A stretch of 64,000 nt of DNA from Psychroflexus longus (GCF_020164595.1 NZ_JAIQZE010000001.1:434001-498000); one strand, 5' to 3'. Numbered from the stretch's first letter, positions 27,221 to 35,190 are shown. Notes: generated from the letters alone by a model not told the origin. Translations and numbers: made by a program.

Positions 27221-27560
27221 TTATTGAGCTAACCTGCGTAACTTAGAATGCAGGTTCAGCCTGACAGGTTTTGATAAGGCTATTGCTTTCATTCTTTTTT
27301 TAGTTCACCCCAGTTGTTACTGATTAAGTGTTCATGAATCTCGTTCCTCGATTTCCATCGCTGAAAAAAAGAACCAAAAAAAATCTAGGCTGACTAATAA
27401 AACATAAGAAAACCTTACGGAATCCCCAGCCACAGATAAAAAATAACTCATCACGCCAAAAAGCGTGACTCAAACCCGCCTGAATGGAACGGGCAGGCAG
27501 ATTTTTATCTTTTAGCCACCTCTGCTTCCTTGTTTTTCAATGTTTTTTTAGTAGGCTGGG
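27221..27560. repeat. Mosaic structured element 3 (core type 1)
   Basis: Leader with an AACCTGC/GCAGGTT hairpin (27231-27256), 5' stem TTCTTTTTTT (27292-27301) / AAAAAAAGAA (27364-27373) with a 62-base insert in the loop (GTGTTCATGAATCTCG...), then core type 1 at 27401-27556. The insert is shared with the elements near 46300 and 48500. Confidence 0.65.
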
Positions 27561-28149
27561 TTCTATGATCCGTTTTCAATCTGGCTTCGATACATCCGCT
27601 TAAAGCGTTCACTCTGCCACCGGTTTTTAGGTTACTTGTCTGGAAAGAAATAACGGATATCTCCTCGAGTGTTTTCATGGAGTAAAACGGAATGAAAAAG
27701 TATCGAGAGGTGGTTTGATGTTAGAAGATCTGAGGAGGTTTCGATACAAATTCCACTTTTTCCAAAAAAAGTTAAATCCACTTAACCTGACATGCTTTCA
27801 ATATTTTTTAGTAGGCCGGGTTTTATTATCCGTTTTCAATGCGGCTTCGATACATCCGCCTGAGGCGGACACTCAGCCACCAGTTTGGATTCTGTTCCAG
27901 ACACGGAATGATGGTGAACTATTGTGCGGTTTTGTGCAGTATGGTGCAGTCTGGAAATTAAGCTCTTTTTATGCTTCTATGTTTGTGTTGTAATTCTTTA
28001 AAAACACAAAATATGAGATAGCAATTTTCGAAAAAAAGAGACAGGATGTGCCAGGATTAATGCCTTTCCTGAGCCATCGATGAATCCCATTTATCAACTC
28101 TGCAGATGACCAAGGCAAACATTATTTAAACAATTTAAATTTTATTATT

Positions 28150-28905
28150 ATGGCTAAGTTTGATGGGATATTTGATATCCAAGGGACGTTAAAAGGGATG
28201 ACCTTTTATAAGTCTAAAGACGGTTCTACACTGATTAGAACCAAAGGCGGAGTTAGCAAACAACGGATCATGAACGATCCAAATTTTGCCAGGACTCGAG
28301 AAAATGGTTTGGAGTTTGCTCACAATGCAAAAATGGGGCAGTTGCTTCGCAGAAGCGTCCGTAATTTGCTACAAATCGCTAAGGACAGTCGAGTGAGTTC
28401 GAGGCTTTCAGGGCAAATTAGTAAGGTGAAGAATCTAGATACCACTTCTGCCAGGGGTGAACGCAAATTCTGGATTGGTCTCGAAGATCCTAACGGTAAA
28501 ACACTTCTACAGGGATTTGATTTTAACCTCAACGCTAAATTTGGAAGTATTTTTGGAGCTCAGTATGTCTTTGATCCAGCTACTTCTACGCTGAGTGCTA
28601 CTGATTTTGTAAGCGGAAATGACGTTGCAGTCCCAGAAGGCTGTACTCATTTTAGCATCCGAGTAGCAGCCAGTCGGATTGATTTTGAGGCTTCAAGCTT
28701 TGATACGGAGATTAGTGATGTCTTCAATTTTGCACTATCCATGACCCCTGAAGCTTTATCTATAGCTCCAGAAGCAGTTCCCGTTGGAGATGGATTTTTG
28801 TTTCATTTTGTGTTAATTGAGTTTTTCCAGGAACGCAATGGGATGCAGTATCCGCTTAAGAACAATGCGTTTAACTGCCTGAATTTGTTGCAGATTACAG
28901 AGTAG
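28150..28905 (+). CDS. Conserved-looking Bacteroidetes protein of unknown function
   Basis: A 251-residue soluble protein without signal peptide. The N-terminus (FDGIFDIQGTLKGMTFYKSK, then RTKGGVSKQRIMNDPNFARTRENG) is strongly patterned, with a basic middle and a beta-rich C-terminal half ending in FVLIEFFQERNGMQYPL. I recall similar hypothetical proteins in Flavobacteria; the arrangement recalls DUF6266-type proteins, but I cannot confirm that assignment. The gene is alone, has its own terminator, and lies between two same-direction copies of the 65-base hairpin repeat about 1.5 kb apart. It could be a cargo gene of a repeat-bounded cassette. Function unknown. Confidence 0.7.
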   Translation: MAKFDGIFDIQGTLKGMTFYKSKDGSTLIRTKGGVSKQRIMNDPNFARTRENGLEFAHNAKMGQLLRRSVRNLLQIAKDSRVSSRLSGQISKVKNLDTTSARGERKFWIGLEDPNGKTLLQGFDFNLNAKFGSIFGAQYVFDPATSTLSATDFVSGNDVAVPEGCTHFSIRVAASRIDFEASSFDTEISDVFNFALSMTPEALSIAPEAVPVGDGFLFHFVLIEFFQERNGMQYPLKNNAFNCLNLLQITE

Positions 28906-29382
28906 ATTTTTCGTTCAAGATGGAAACCCCCGTTACGTGATGTGGCGGGGGTTTTTTGTTTTTTTAGTCTTTAACTGTTATTGGTTCTTAGTTGATCGTG
29001 TTGTCGTTATCGGTTTTCAGATTTCAGTTTTCAGTTTTCAGTTCTCTGTTGATAGTAGGGTTGTTATCGGTTTTCAGATTTAAGTTGATCGTGTAGTCGT
29101 GTAATTGTATAATGGTATAATCGGATAGCGGGGCTTCGATACATCCGCTTGAGGCGGACACTCAGCCAACGGTTTTTAGGTTCCTTGTCTGAAAATAAAT
29201 AACGTATGTCTCCTCGAGTGTTTTCATGTAGTAAAACGGAATGAAAAAGTATCGAGAGGTGGTTTGATGTTAGAGGGTCAGACGAGGTTTCTGTATGGGT
29301 ATCATGAAAATCAACAAGCTATTGGGTTTATAGATAAAGATCCTTATCCCGAGGCTTCGGGACATGATGACAACTGATTGAT
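28906..29382. other. Repeat-filled gap before the polysaccharide cluster
   Basis: 477 bases: the terminator of the 28150 gene, 7-nt-period array (about 29010-29053), 8-nt array (29089-29129), hairpin repeat (29131), 65-base hairpin element (29197-29262) and a short frame near 29290-29370 that reads GYHENQQAIGFIDKDP before a stop, possibly a gene remnant. No intact gene. Confidence 0.7.
28925..28960 (+). terminator. Terminator of the 28150-28905 gene
   Basis: AACCCCCG (28925-28932) pairs with CGGGGGTT (28946-28953), then a T-rich tract, 20 bases after the stop codon. Confidence 0.85.
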
Positions 29383-30003
29383 TTATAAATGGAACTTGAT
29401 AGGTTTTGCAGGATTACCTACAACCTTAGCTCCATCTGGTACATCTTTTAAAATTACAGCGCCAGCACCAATTATACAATTGCTGCCAATTTTAAGATTA
29501 GGAATCACTATAGCGCCAGCACCAACATGAGTTCCGTTTCCAATACTCACCCCTCCACAGATGCAGGCTTTTGGAGAGATGTGCACAAAATCTCCAATTT
29601 CACAATCATGCTCAACAACAGCCCCAGAATTAATAATACAATGTTTACCAATTTTAGTCGAAGCGTTTATAACCGCCAAAGGCATGACTACACTTCCTTC
29701 CAGGATTTCGGTTTCTTCTGAAATTTGTGCAGAACTGTGCACTAAAGCTTTAGAAAATGAGCTTGAAGCCAATTGGTTCACTAGTTGCTCTCGCAGGAGG
29801 TTGCTGCCAACACTAATGATTAATGGATACTCATTTAATTTATCCTGATGCACTGAAGGTGACAAGACCTCACGATCTAATAAGGTTGTAACTGAAGTAT
29901 CATCGTCAAATATGTAAGCCACCTCAACGTCTTTCAAAGTCGATATAATGTCTAAAATGACTTTAGCGTGACCGCTGGCTCCGTATAGATTTATTGTATT
30001 CAT
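29383..30003 (-). CDS. PglD/NeuD-like sugar O- or N-acetyltransferase
   Basis: A 206-residue protein with an N-terminal Rossmann-like sugar-binding part (NLYGASGHAKVILDI) and a C-terminal left-handed beta-helix of hexapeptide repeats (about 95-195, ending GAGAVILKDVPDGAKVVGNPAK). This is the NeuD/PglD acetyltransferase type, which acetylates a UDP-4-amino-sugar or sialic acid in glycan synthesis. It follows a PglC-like transferase in the same direction, as in bacillosamine-type loci, but the usual PglE aminotransferase is not next to it; the cluster ends here at repeats. Acceptor not certain. Confidence 0.88.
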   Translation of the reverse strand: MNTINLYGASGHAKVILDIISTLKDVEVAYIFDDDTSVTTLLDREVLSPSVHQDKLNEYPLIISVGSNLLREQLVNQLASSSFSKALVHSSAQISEETEILEGSVVMPLAVINASTKIGKHCIINSGAVVEHDCEIGDFVHISPKACICGGVSIGNGTHVGAGAIVIPNLKIGSNCIIGAGAVILKDVPDGAKVVGNPAKPIKFHL

Positions 30004-30026
30004 TTATTAATTGAAATTTACTTTAT

Positions 30027-30192
30027 GCAAGATGCTGAAATAAATTCAGCATGACAAAGATATGGTTCAGCATGACAAGGAAGATCCTGAAACGAGTTGA
30101 GGATGACAATGGTTTGGAACAGGATGAGAGATGCTGAAATAAATTCAGCATGACACAATGATTTTTTTGTCACCCTGAATTTATTTCAGGGT
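30027..30192. repeat. Cluster of REP-like CTGAA...TTCAG palindromes
   Basis: Stem TGCTGAA/TTCAGCA at 30033-30051 and 30132-30150, variant TCCTGAA/TTGAGGA at 30085-30103, and an inverted CCCTGAA/TTCAGGG at 30173-30191. Each is followed by a GATGACA or GTGACA flank. The arms switch between T-GC, T-CC and C-CC starts together with their partners. Confidence 0.8.
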
Positions 30193-30197
30193 CTGTT

Positions 30198-30812
30198 TCA
30201 GTGTCTGTTTCTATTCCCTTCAAATTTCTGAGCGGTGGCCTGCCCACCTTGATTGATGCCTTCGGACTTGATCACTTTTTTCAAGGTCAATATCAGGATC
30301 TGTAAGTCAAACATAAAACTTTGCTTGTTGACATAGTCTACGTCTTTTTCAAACTTTCCCTGCCAGGATAAGGCGTTTCTGCCATTGACCTGTGCCCAGC
30401 CAGTGATGCCCGGTTTGACTTCATGGCGTTTTCGTTGTTGATCATTGTATAAAGGTAAATATTCTGGCAGTAAAGGTCGTGGTCCGACTAAGCTCATATC
30501 GCCTTTCAATACATTAATCAATTGCGGCACTTCATCCAAGGAGGTTTTCCGTACAAACTTACCAACAGCGGTAAGCCGATCTGAATCTGGAAGCAATTGC
30601 CCATCCTCACCTCTTTTATCATTCATCGTTTTGAACTTAATGATTTTAAAAATTCGTTCATACTGGCCTGGTCGTTGTTGAAAAAAAAAGGGTTTACCCT
30701 GATTGGCTATGGCTAACAAAAGTGTCACGATGATAAAAATCGGACTCAACACTAGTAAGCCGATAAGGGCGGTGAGGAAGTCAAGTAAAGGTTTTATGAG
30801 GTTTTGGTACAT
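30198..30812 (-). CDS. PglC/WcaJ-like initiating sugar-phosphate transferase
   Basis: A 204-residue membrane enzyme that transfers a sugar phosphate from UDP-sugar to undecaprenyl phosphate, starting polysaccharide repeat assembly. One N-terminal membrane helix (about 8-35), then the bacterial sugar transferase domain: QQRPGQ, FKIIKFKTM, the KTSLDEVPQ catalytic Asp-Glu, MSLVGPRP and KPGITGWAQVNGRN. The short form fits PglC rather than multi-helix WcaJ. The last residues (EGNRNRH) and stop run into a REP-like palindrome at 30173-30191, so the tail may have been replaced by repeat sequence. Confidence 0.93.
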   Translation of the reverse strand: MYQNLIKPLLDFLTALIGLLVLSPIFIIVTLLLAIANQGKPFFFQQRPGQYERIFKIIKFKTMNDKRGEDGQLLPDSDRLTAVGKFVRKTSLDEVPQLINVLKGDMSLVGPRPLLPEYLPLYNDQQRKRHEVKPGITGWAQVNGRNALSWQGKFEKDVDYVNKQSFMFDLQILILTLKKVIKSEGINQGGQATAQKFEGNRNRH

Positions 30813-30891
30813 TTTGGTTAGTGACTAGTTGATATGTAAGATGCTGATCTTGATAGCTGTCGGGACAGGATGACAAGTAAAATAACGCGTG

Positions 30892-31257
30892 TCACCCTGA
30901 ACCTGCCTGACTGCGACACGCAGGCAGGCTTGTTTCAGGGTCTAGGTCTGGGTCCTTGCCTAAAGGCTTATACAAATCCTTCCACTCTGGATTATCCTGT
31001 TCTATTAAATTTATTTTCCATTGTCGATGCCAATTCTTTAACTGTTTTTCTCTTGCAATAGCATCTTCAATGTACTGAAACTCTTCAAAATAAACCAAGC
31101 GTTTTAGTTTGTATTTTGAAGTGAACTGACTGCCCTCTCCTTTTAGATGTCGCTCCATCCTGTCATCTACTCCACCGGTTACGCCGATGTATAAAGTTCC
31201 TCTTGGCTTGTTTGTGAGGATATACACAGTATAATTATGATGGCTTCGTTTGGGCAT
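30892..31257 (-). CDS. GIY-YIG nuclease family protein framed by REP-like repeats
   Basis: A 121-residue single-domain GIY-YIG protein of the small UPF0213/YhbQ-like type. YTVYILTNK and LYIGVT form the GIY and YIG strands, Arg33-type residue in DRMERH, the catalytic Glu in AIAREKQLKNW, and NPEWKDLY closes the domain. The last 20 residues (from DLDPETSLPACRSQ on) and the TGA stop are encoded by a REP-like palindrome carrying a nested hairpin (30895-30940). Another REP lies 15 bases upstream of the ATG. It interrupts the polysaccharide genes, which otherwise overlap or abut, so it looks inserted. Active site seems intact. Substrate unknown. Confidence 0.88.
   Translation of the reverse strand: MPKRSHHNYTVYILTNKPRGTLYIGVTGGVDDRMERHLKGEGSQFTSKYKLKRLVYFEEFQYIEDAIAREKQLKNWHRQWKINLIEQDNPEWKDLYKPLGKDPDLDPETSLPACRSQAGSG
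30895..30940. repeat. REP-like palindrome with nested hairpin
   Basis: Outer arms CCCTGAA (30895-30901) and TTCAGGG (30934-30940); between them a second palindrome of CCTGCCTG...CAGGCAGG type (30902-30928). Related nested hairpins occur without the outer arms, for example near 51880. Confidence 0.75.
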
Positions 31258-31271
31258 AGAAACATTTAAGA

Positions 31272-31433
31272 TGCTGAAATAAATTCAGCATGACAAAATA
31301 AGTTTATTTGTGAGGAGATACACAGTGTAGTTGTGATGGCTTCGTTTGGGCATTATATGTTAGATCCTGAAACGAGTTCAGGATGACAAGTAAATAAAAT
31401 AACGCGTGTCACCCTGAATTTATTTCAGGGTCT
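31272..31433. repeat. REP-like palindromes around the truncated GIY-YIG copy
   Basis: TGCTGAA/TTCAGCA at 31272-31290, TCCTGAA/TTCAGGA at 31365-31383 and CCCTGAA/TTCAGGG at 31412-31430. The first and second each lie about 12-15 bases upstream of a GIY-YIG start codon; the third supplies the stop of the next gene. Confidence 0.8.
31285..31353 (-). pseudogene. 5' remnant of a duplicated GIY-YIG gene
   Basis: The first 17 codons (MPKRSHHNYTVYLLTNK) match the start of the GIY-YIG gene at 31257 with only a few base changes, then the reading runs into the REP at 31272-31290 and stops. Its upstream spacing to a REP is the same as in the intact copy. Confidence 0.8.
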
Positions 31434-32638
31434 AGTTCAGGTTCAAGACCCAGATCTTTCCCCTTATCTTTCAACAAACATTTATACTCCACCAACAAAG
31501 CCTCCCACACCAATTGTTGTTCATATCTTGAGGTAATCATATCTCTGGCGTTGCTTTTTAATTCCTGATATTGGTCGGGATCCTGTACTAATTTTAGCAT
31601 GGCTTGTTGTAAATCAAGTTGCAAGGCATTGGATGGTGAGGTTCCCGCCTTCGCGGGAACTATAATACCATTTTTGCCGTCTTCTATAATTTCATTACAG
31701 CCGTTGATATCACTCACGATACTGGGTAAGCCCATCGCTCCCGCCTGCATGACCACATTGGGAAAGCCTTCGCGGTAACTGGGGAATACCAAGGCATTCG
31801 CTATGGCGAAATACGGCCGAACATCCTCCTGAAAGCCTGTGGTGATAATATTGGGGTTGGATTCTATTTCTTTTAAGGTTTCAGGTTGTAAAGGATCGAG
31901 TTCGGATTCTAAAGGACCAACCAGTAATAATTTCAAATTTTGAATTTCAAATTTTAAATTTTTAAAAGCAGCAACAAGCTCATTGATCCCTTTGTCTCCG
32001 ACCAGGCGACCGACGAAAATAAACACAAACTCTTTTTCTTGCATGCCAAGTTGCTGTCGTAAAGCCTGGTTTTGCTGTTGGGTGTAAATTTCTGGATTGA
32101 AATGTGAAGTATCGATGCCGTTGGAACTGCCATTAGCAATGACTTTTACTTTCTCTGCTCGAGCATAATTATTTTGAAGTATAAAGTCATATAAGCCCTG
32201 ACTATTAGGATAAATTCGTGTCGCGTAGGCATAAGTCAATTTCTCGACCGCATCTAAAACTTTACGCTTAATTCCCGAAGCTTCCATGAGTGGCATGCCT
32301 GCCACGGTGTGCAAACGAATAGGAACACCAGCTAGATTTGCCGCCAGCATGCCTAAAATTCCAGCTTTGGGCGTATGCGTGTGGACTATGGCAGGTTTCT
32401 CTTTCCTAAATAAACGCATGAGCTTAACTAAAGACATCACATCTTTAACTGGTGTGATTTGACGGGTCATCTGGATTTCTTTCACCTTTACTTGTTCGTA
32501 AACAGACACTTTTTCCAGTTCTTCTTTGGGTCCTGAAGACACACACAGCACCTCAAAAAATGCACTCATAAACCTGGGCTGACCTTTGATTAAAAACTGA
32601 AGGGAAAGTGGCACCGTGGTGAGGCGGAGGAGTTTCAT
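31409..32638 (-). CDS. Family 4 glycosyltransferase
   Basis: A 409-residue GT-B glycosyltransferase. The N-terminal domain has HTHTPKAGILGMLAANLAGVP, typical of GT4 enzymes acting on undecaprenyl-linked sugars; the C-terminal GT4 domain has FIFVGRLVGDKGI and the donor-binding FPSYREGFPNVVMQAGAMGLP motif (EX7E type). It would add the second or later sugar to the lipid-linked repeat. The C-terminal residues (DPEINSG) and the TGA stop are encoded by a REP-like palindrome (31412-31430), as with the GIY-YIG gene. Sugar specificity cannot be read. Confidence 0.92.
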   Translation of the reverse strand: MKLLRLTTVPLSLQFLIKGQPRFMSAFFEVLCVSSGPKEELEKVSVYEQVKVKEIQMTRQITPVKDVMSLVKLMRLFRKEKPAIVHTHTPKAGILGMLAANLAGVPIRLHTVAGMPLMEASGIKRKVLDAVEKLTYAYATRIYPNSQGLYDFILQNNYARAEKVKVIANGSSNGIDTSHFNPEIYTQQQNQALRQQLGMQEKEFVFIFVGRLVGDKGINELVAAFKNLKFEIQNLKLLLVGPLESELDPLQPETLKEIESNPNIITTGFQEDVRPYFAIANALVFPSYREGFPNVVMQAGAMGLPSIVSDINGCNEIIEDGKNGIIVPAKAGTSPSNALQLDLQQAMLKLVQDPDQYQELKSNARDMITSRYEQQLVWEALLVEYKCLLKDKGKDLGLEPELDPEINSG

Positions 32639-32643
32639 TTTGA

Positions 32644-33210
32644 TTAAATTCTTTTTATAATTTTAGCTGGAATACCCGCAAGTAATACTTTCTCTTCAAA
32701 GCCTTTGTTAACAACTGCTCCAGCTGCAATAACTGTTCTTTCAGAAACTCTTACTCCTGCTAAAATTCTTACACCACAAGCTACCCAAACATCATTCTCA
32801 ATTAATATTTCTTGAAATGATTCTTTATTATATTTAATTGGAGTTTGTAAGTCATTCCAACCATGATTAGTTGAAATAAGTGATGAATTATGGGCAATTG
32901 AAACATTATCACCAATTTTAATACCTCCTGCACCTTCAATATAACACATTGGATGTATGCTTACATTATTACCTATAGAAATATTTTTATGATTAAAAAT
33001 GAACACATTAGGATGTATTGAAACGTTATCGCCTAAATATTTAAATATATTTTTTGCAAAAATATATCTCAAAATAATACCAACCATGCCATTAGTATTT
33101 CTAAAAAAATGAAATAAAAATTTATTAAAACTTATTCCAAATATTCTAGAAAAAAACCATAATAGGTTAATTATCTTTTTGTGCTTATTAAATTTTTCTC
33201 GTCCTGTCAT
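32644..33210 (-). CDS. Hexapeptide-repeat acyltransferase
   Basis: A 188-residue left-handed beta-helix acyltransferase of the WbbJ/maltose-acetyltransferase type. Hexapeptide turns are visible from about residue 55 (IHPNVFIFNHKNISIGNNVSIHP) through the catalytic region ISTNHGWND and the terminal AGAVVNKGFEEKVLLAGIPAKII. It probably O-acetylates a sugar in the polysaccharide repeat. It overlaps the preceding glycosyltransferase gene by four bases, so translation is likely coupled. Confidence 0.88.
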   Translation of the reverse strand: MTGREKFNKHKKIINLLWFFSRIFGISFNKFLFHFFRNTNGMVGIILRYIFAKNIFKYLGDNVSIHPNVFIFNHKNISIGNNVSIHPMCYIEGAGGIKIGDNVSIAHNSSLISTNHGWNDLQTPIKYNKESFQEILIENDVWVACGVRILAGVRVSERTVIAAGAVVNKGFEEKVLLAGIPAKIIKRI

Positions 33211-34082
33211 TTAACCCCTTTCTTTTTTGATAACTCTAAATAAACAAAATATGCAAGACTGAATGGAAAAACTGCTAAAATGATCAAACTTGGAGCATTA
33301 ATATTGAAAGGATTAACTTTAGCATAAAAACACGAATAAATTAAATGAAAATAATTTTTAAGTAAATCTGTCTTATTGTTTGCTAACCTTATCCTTTCTC
33401 TTCTGTAGAAAATAAAAGAATTAGGATTCTTTCTTAACTGATTGAATTTATTTTTAGAAATACCATCTTCTAGATATTCTACTACGCACAGTGGTTCATT
33501 AATTAACTTTAATAAATAATTTTGGTCGATAAGTCTATAAATGTAGCCGGGTGCTGGGAATTTTTCTTTTTTTATCGTTGGATATTTATAGTTTCTAATT
33601 ATATCAGTTTTAAAAATGAATTTTTTATCGCCATATATCTTGTATTTTTTAAAATCTGAAAAACGTAGGAATTCAATATTATCAGGGAACTTACTACCCA
33701 CAATATTTTTATCAGAATAAATATCCAGACCCACAATACCAGCAATTTTCTTTGAATCAATTTTACTCCATTCATTTAATATTACTTCTACAGCGTCGTT
33801 CAAAAAATAATCATCAGAATCTAGGCAAGTATTTAATTCTGTAGTAATCATCGTGTGAGCCCTATTTACAGTTTCTTGTTTACCTTTATTTTCATGGAAA
33901 TAATAAGTGATATCAATTTTATTATCATCAATCCAGCTTTGTACTAATTCCCTGGTATTATCTGTAGAACCATCGTCTAATACCAACCATCTAAAATTTT
34001 GATTGGTCTGTCTCAATAAACTTTGATATAAGTCAGGTAGTCTGTAAGCTCTATTGTATGTTGGAGTATAAACAGTTAACAT
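33207..34082 (-). CDS. Family 2 glycosyltransferase
   Basis: A 291-residue GT-A glycosyltransferase. It opens with the GT2 nucleotide-binding pattern VYTPTYNRAYRLPDLYQSLL, has LDDGSTDNT near residue 35, and CLDSDDYF as the DXD-type metal site near 88. The C-terminus has a hydrophobic stretch (about 265-285) that may attach it to the membrane. Lies between the polymerase and an acyltransferase gene, with 1- and 4-base junctions, so it is part of the polysaccharide operon. Confidence 0.92.
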   Translation of the reverse strand: MLTVYTPTYNRAYRLPDLYQSLLRQTNQNFRWLVLDDGSTDNTRELVQSWIDDNKIDITYYFHENKGKQETVNRAHTMITTELNTCLDSDDYFLNDAVEVILNEWSKIDSKKIAGIVGLDIYSDKNIVGSKFPDNIEFLRFSDFKKYKIYGDKKFIFKTDIIRNYKYPTIKKEKFPAPGYIYRLIDQNYLLKLINEPLCVVEYLEDGISKNKFNQLRKNPNSFIFYRRERIRLANNKTDLLKNYFHLIYSCFYAKVNPFNINAPSLIILAVFPFSLAYFVYLELSKKKGVK

Positions 34083-34083
34083 T

Positions 34084-35190
34084 TTAAATAAATTCCATGA
34101 TTAAAGTAAAGGCTAAACTTCCAAAAATTACGTAAATCAACTTTGTTTGATTTTTACTAATTGTATGCTTAATGTCGCTAATAAAAGGAGCGGTTAAAAT
34201 AATAGGCATTAAAAACCAGGATAAATAAGCAATTCTATTGGTATATGGTGCGTAAATCAATAAAATCCAGATGCCGTTAGCAATTAAGTAGGTTCTAAAA
34301 AGAAGTTTATAAAGTGAATTTTGATATTTCTTTTTTAAAATCGCCCAATACCCAATAAAAATAGCAATAGCACTATAAATAATAAAGTCGATTCTAAACT
34401 GACCAGAAACTTTATACTTTTGACCTTCATCAGAAAAATAAGTTGATGCTCTTTCATCTTGCACGTAGCTATCACTGCTAAAAATGAGTTCTGCAAAGCT
34501 TTCTAGACTGCTTCTGAAAAATAAACTAATAGGTATGCAAAATATCCAAAACAATAAAGCATTTTTCTCTTTTTTTAGGAATAATGAAGACGTCACAAAA
34601 GCTAATAAAGGTAGTAGCATAGCTTTGTGAAAACTTACCGATAGAAGCATCATGGCATACATTAGCCATTTTTTTTCAAAAAACATTAAAGCATATAAAA
34701 AAATAGCGACAGCTAAGCCGTTTCTAACACCATTAATTCCAAAAGGGAGAAAAGAAAAAGAAACGACATAAGCTATAAATATATATACACCTAAATTTCC
34801 AAAGTGTTTTTTAAACATATAGTATGGCAACAAACAATACATCAAAGCACAAACCACATAAAAAACTTTTACGTTTGTAAAAAAAGTAAAGAATTTCATG
34901 AACACGTAAAAACCAATATCCTTGGTGAATTCAGTTTTTATGCCATACTTAATAGCCTCGAAAGTTTTAGTATAAGCAATTGTATCACCTAGATATTTTG
35001 GTGATGTATTAATATCTCTTAAACCGATAAATAAAACACAACTAGTAAGTATTAAAAAAAAGATGGCATTCTTTTGCTGCGTTATAATATAATCTATCGG
35101 CTTCTTAATGAGGACTGGCAAAAGGAAAAATAATAAGATAATACTCAACAGCAAAAAGTAGGCAGGCTTGTAGTACTCTATAGGAATCAT
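34084..35190 (-). CDS. EpsG/Wzy-type polysaccharide polymerase
   Basis: A 368-residue integral membrane protein with about ten helices. The pattern matches the EpsG family: a TSPKYLGDTIAYTK segment after helix 2, the FTKDIGFYVFMKFF region, the large loop near residues 230-260 with SDSYVQDERASTYF, and a C-terminal helix set. It would join repeat units in the periplasm in a Wzx/Wzy-dependent pathway. It is the only polymerase candidate in the cluster and its start overlaps the next gene by four bases. Confidence 0.83.
   Translation of the reverse strand: MIPIEYYKPAYFLLLSIILLFFLLPVLIKKPIDYIITQQKNAIFFLILTSCVLFIGLRDINTSPKYLGDTIAYTKTFEAIKYGIKTEFTKDIGFYVFMKFFTFFTNVKVFYVVCALMYCLLPYYMFKKHFGNLGVYIFIAYVVSFSFLPFGINGVRNGLAVAIFLYALMFFEKKWLMYAMMLLSVSFHKAMLLPLLAFVTSSLFLKKEKNALLFWIFCIPISLFFRSSLESFAELIFSSDSYVQDERASTYFSDEGQKYKVSGQFRIDFIIYSAIAIFIGYWAILKKKYQNSLYKLLFRTYLIANGIWILLIYAPYTNRIAYLSWFLMPIILTAPFISDIKHTISKNQTKLIYVIFGSLAFTLIMEFI

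Larger units (their letters stand above)
26332..28149. other. 1.8-kb repeat field
   Basis: No supported gene. In order: a 44-nt tandem repeat (26383-26600), the RTCCGCC hairpin repeat (26695), mosaic element 2 (26744-27030), hairpin repeat (27056), 8-nt array (27126-27165), hairpin repeat (27168), mosaic element 3 (27221-27560), hairpin repeat (27587), the 65-base hairpin element (27648-27712), a partial mosaic 3' end (about 27805-27840) and another hairpin repeat (27842). The open frame 27715-27993 is built from these repeats. Confidence 0.8.

Noticed and set aside
27715-27993. 92-codon open frame
   Set aside because: Made of dispersed repeats (the RTCCGCC hairpin and mosaic 3' end), with no coding character.
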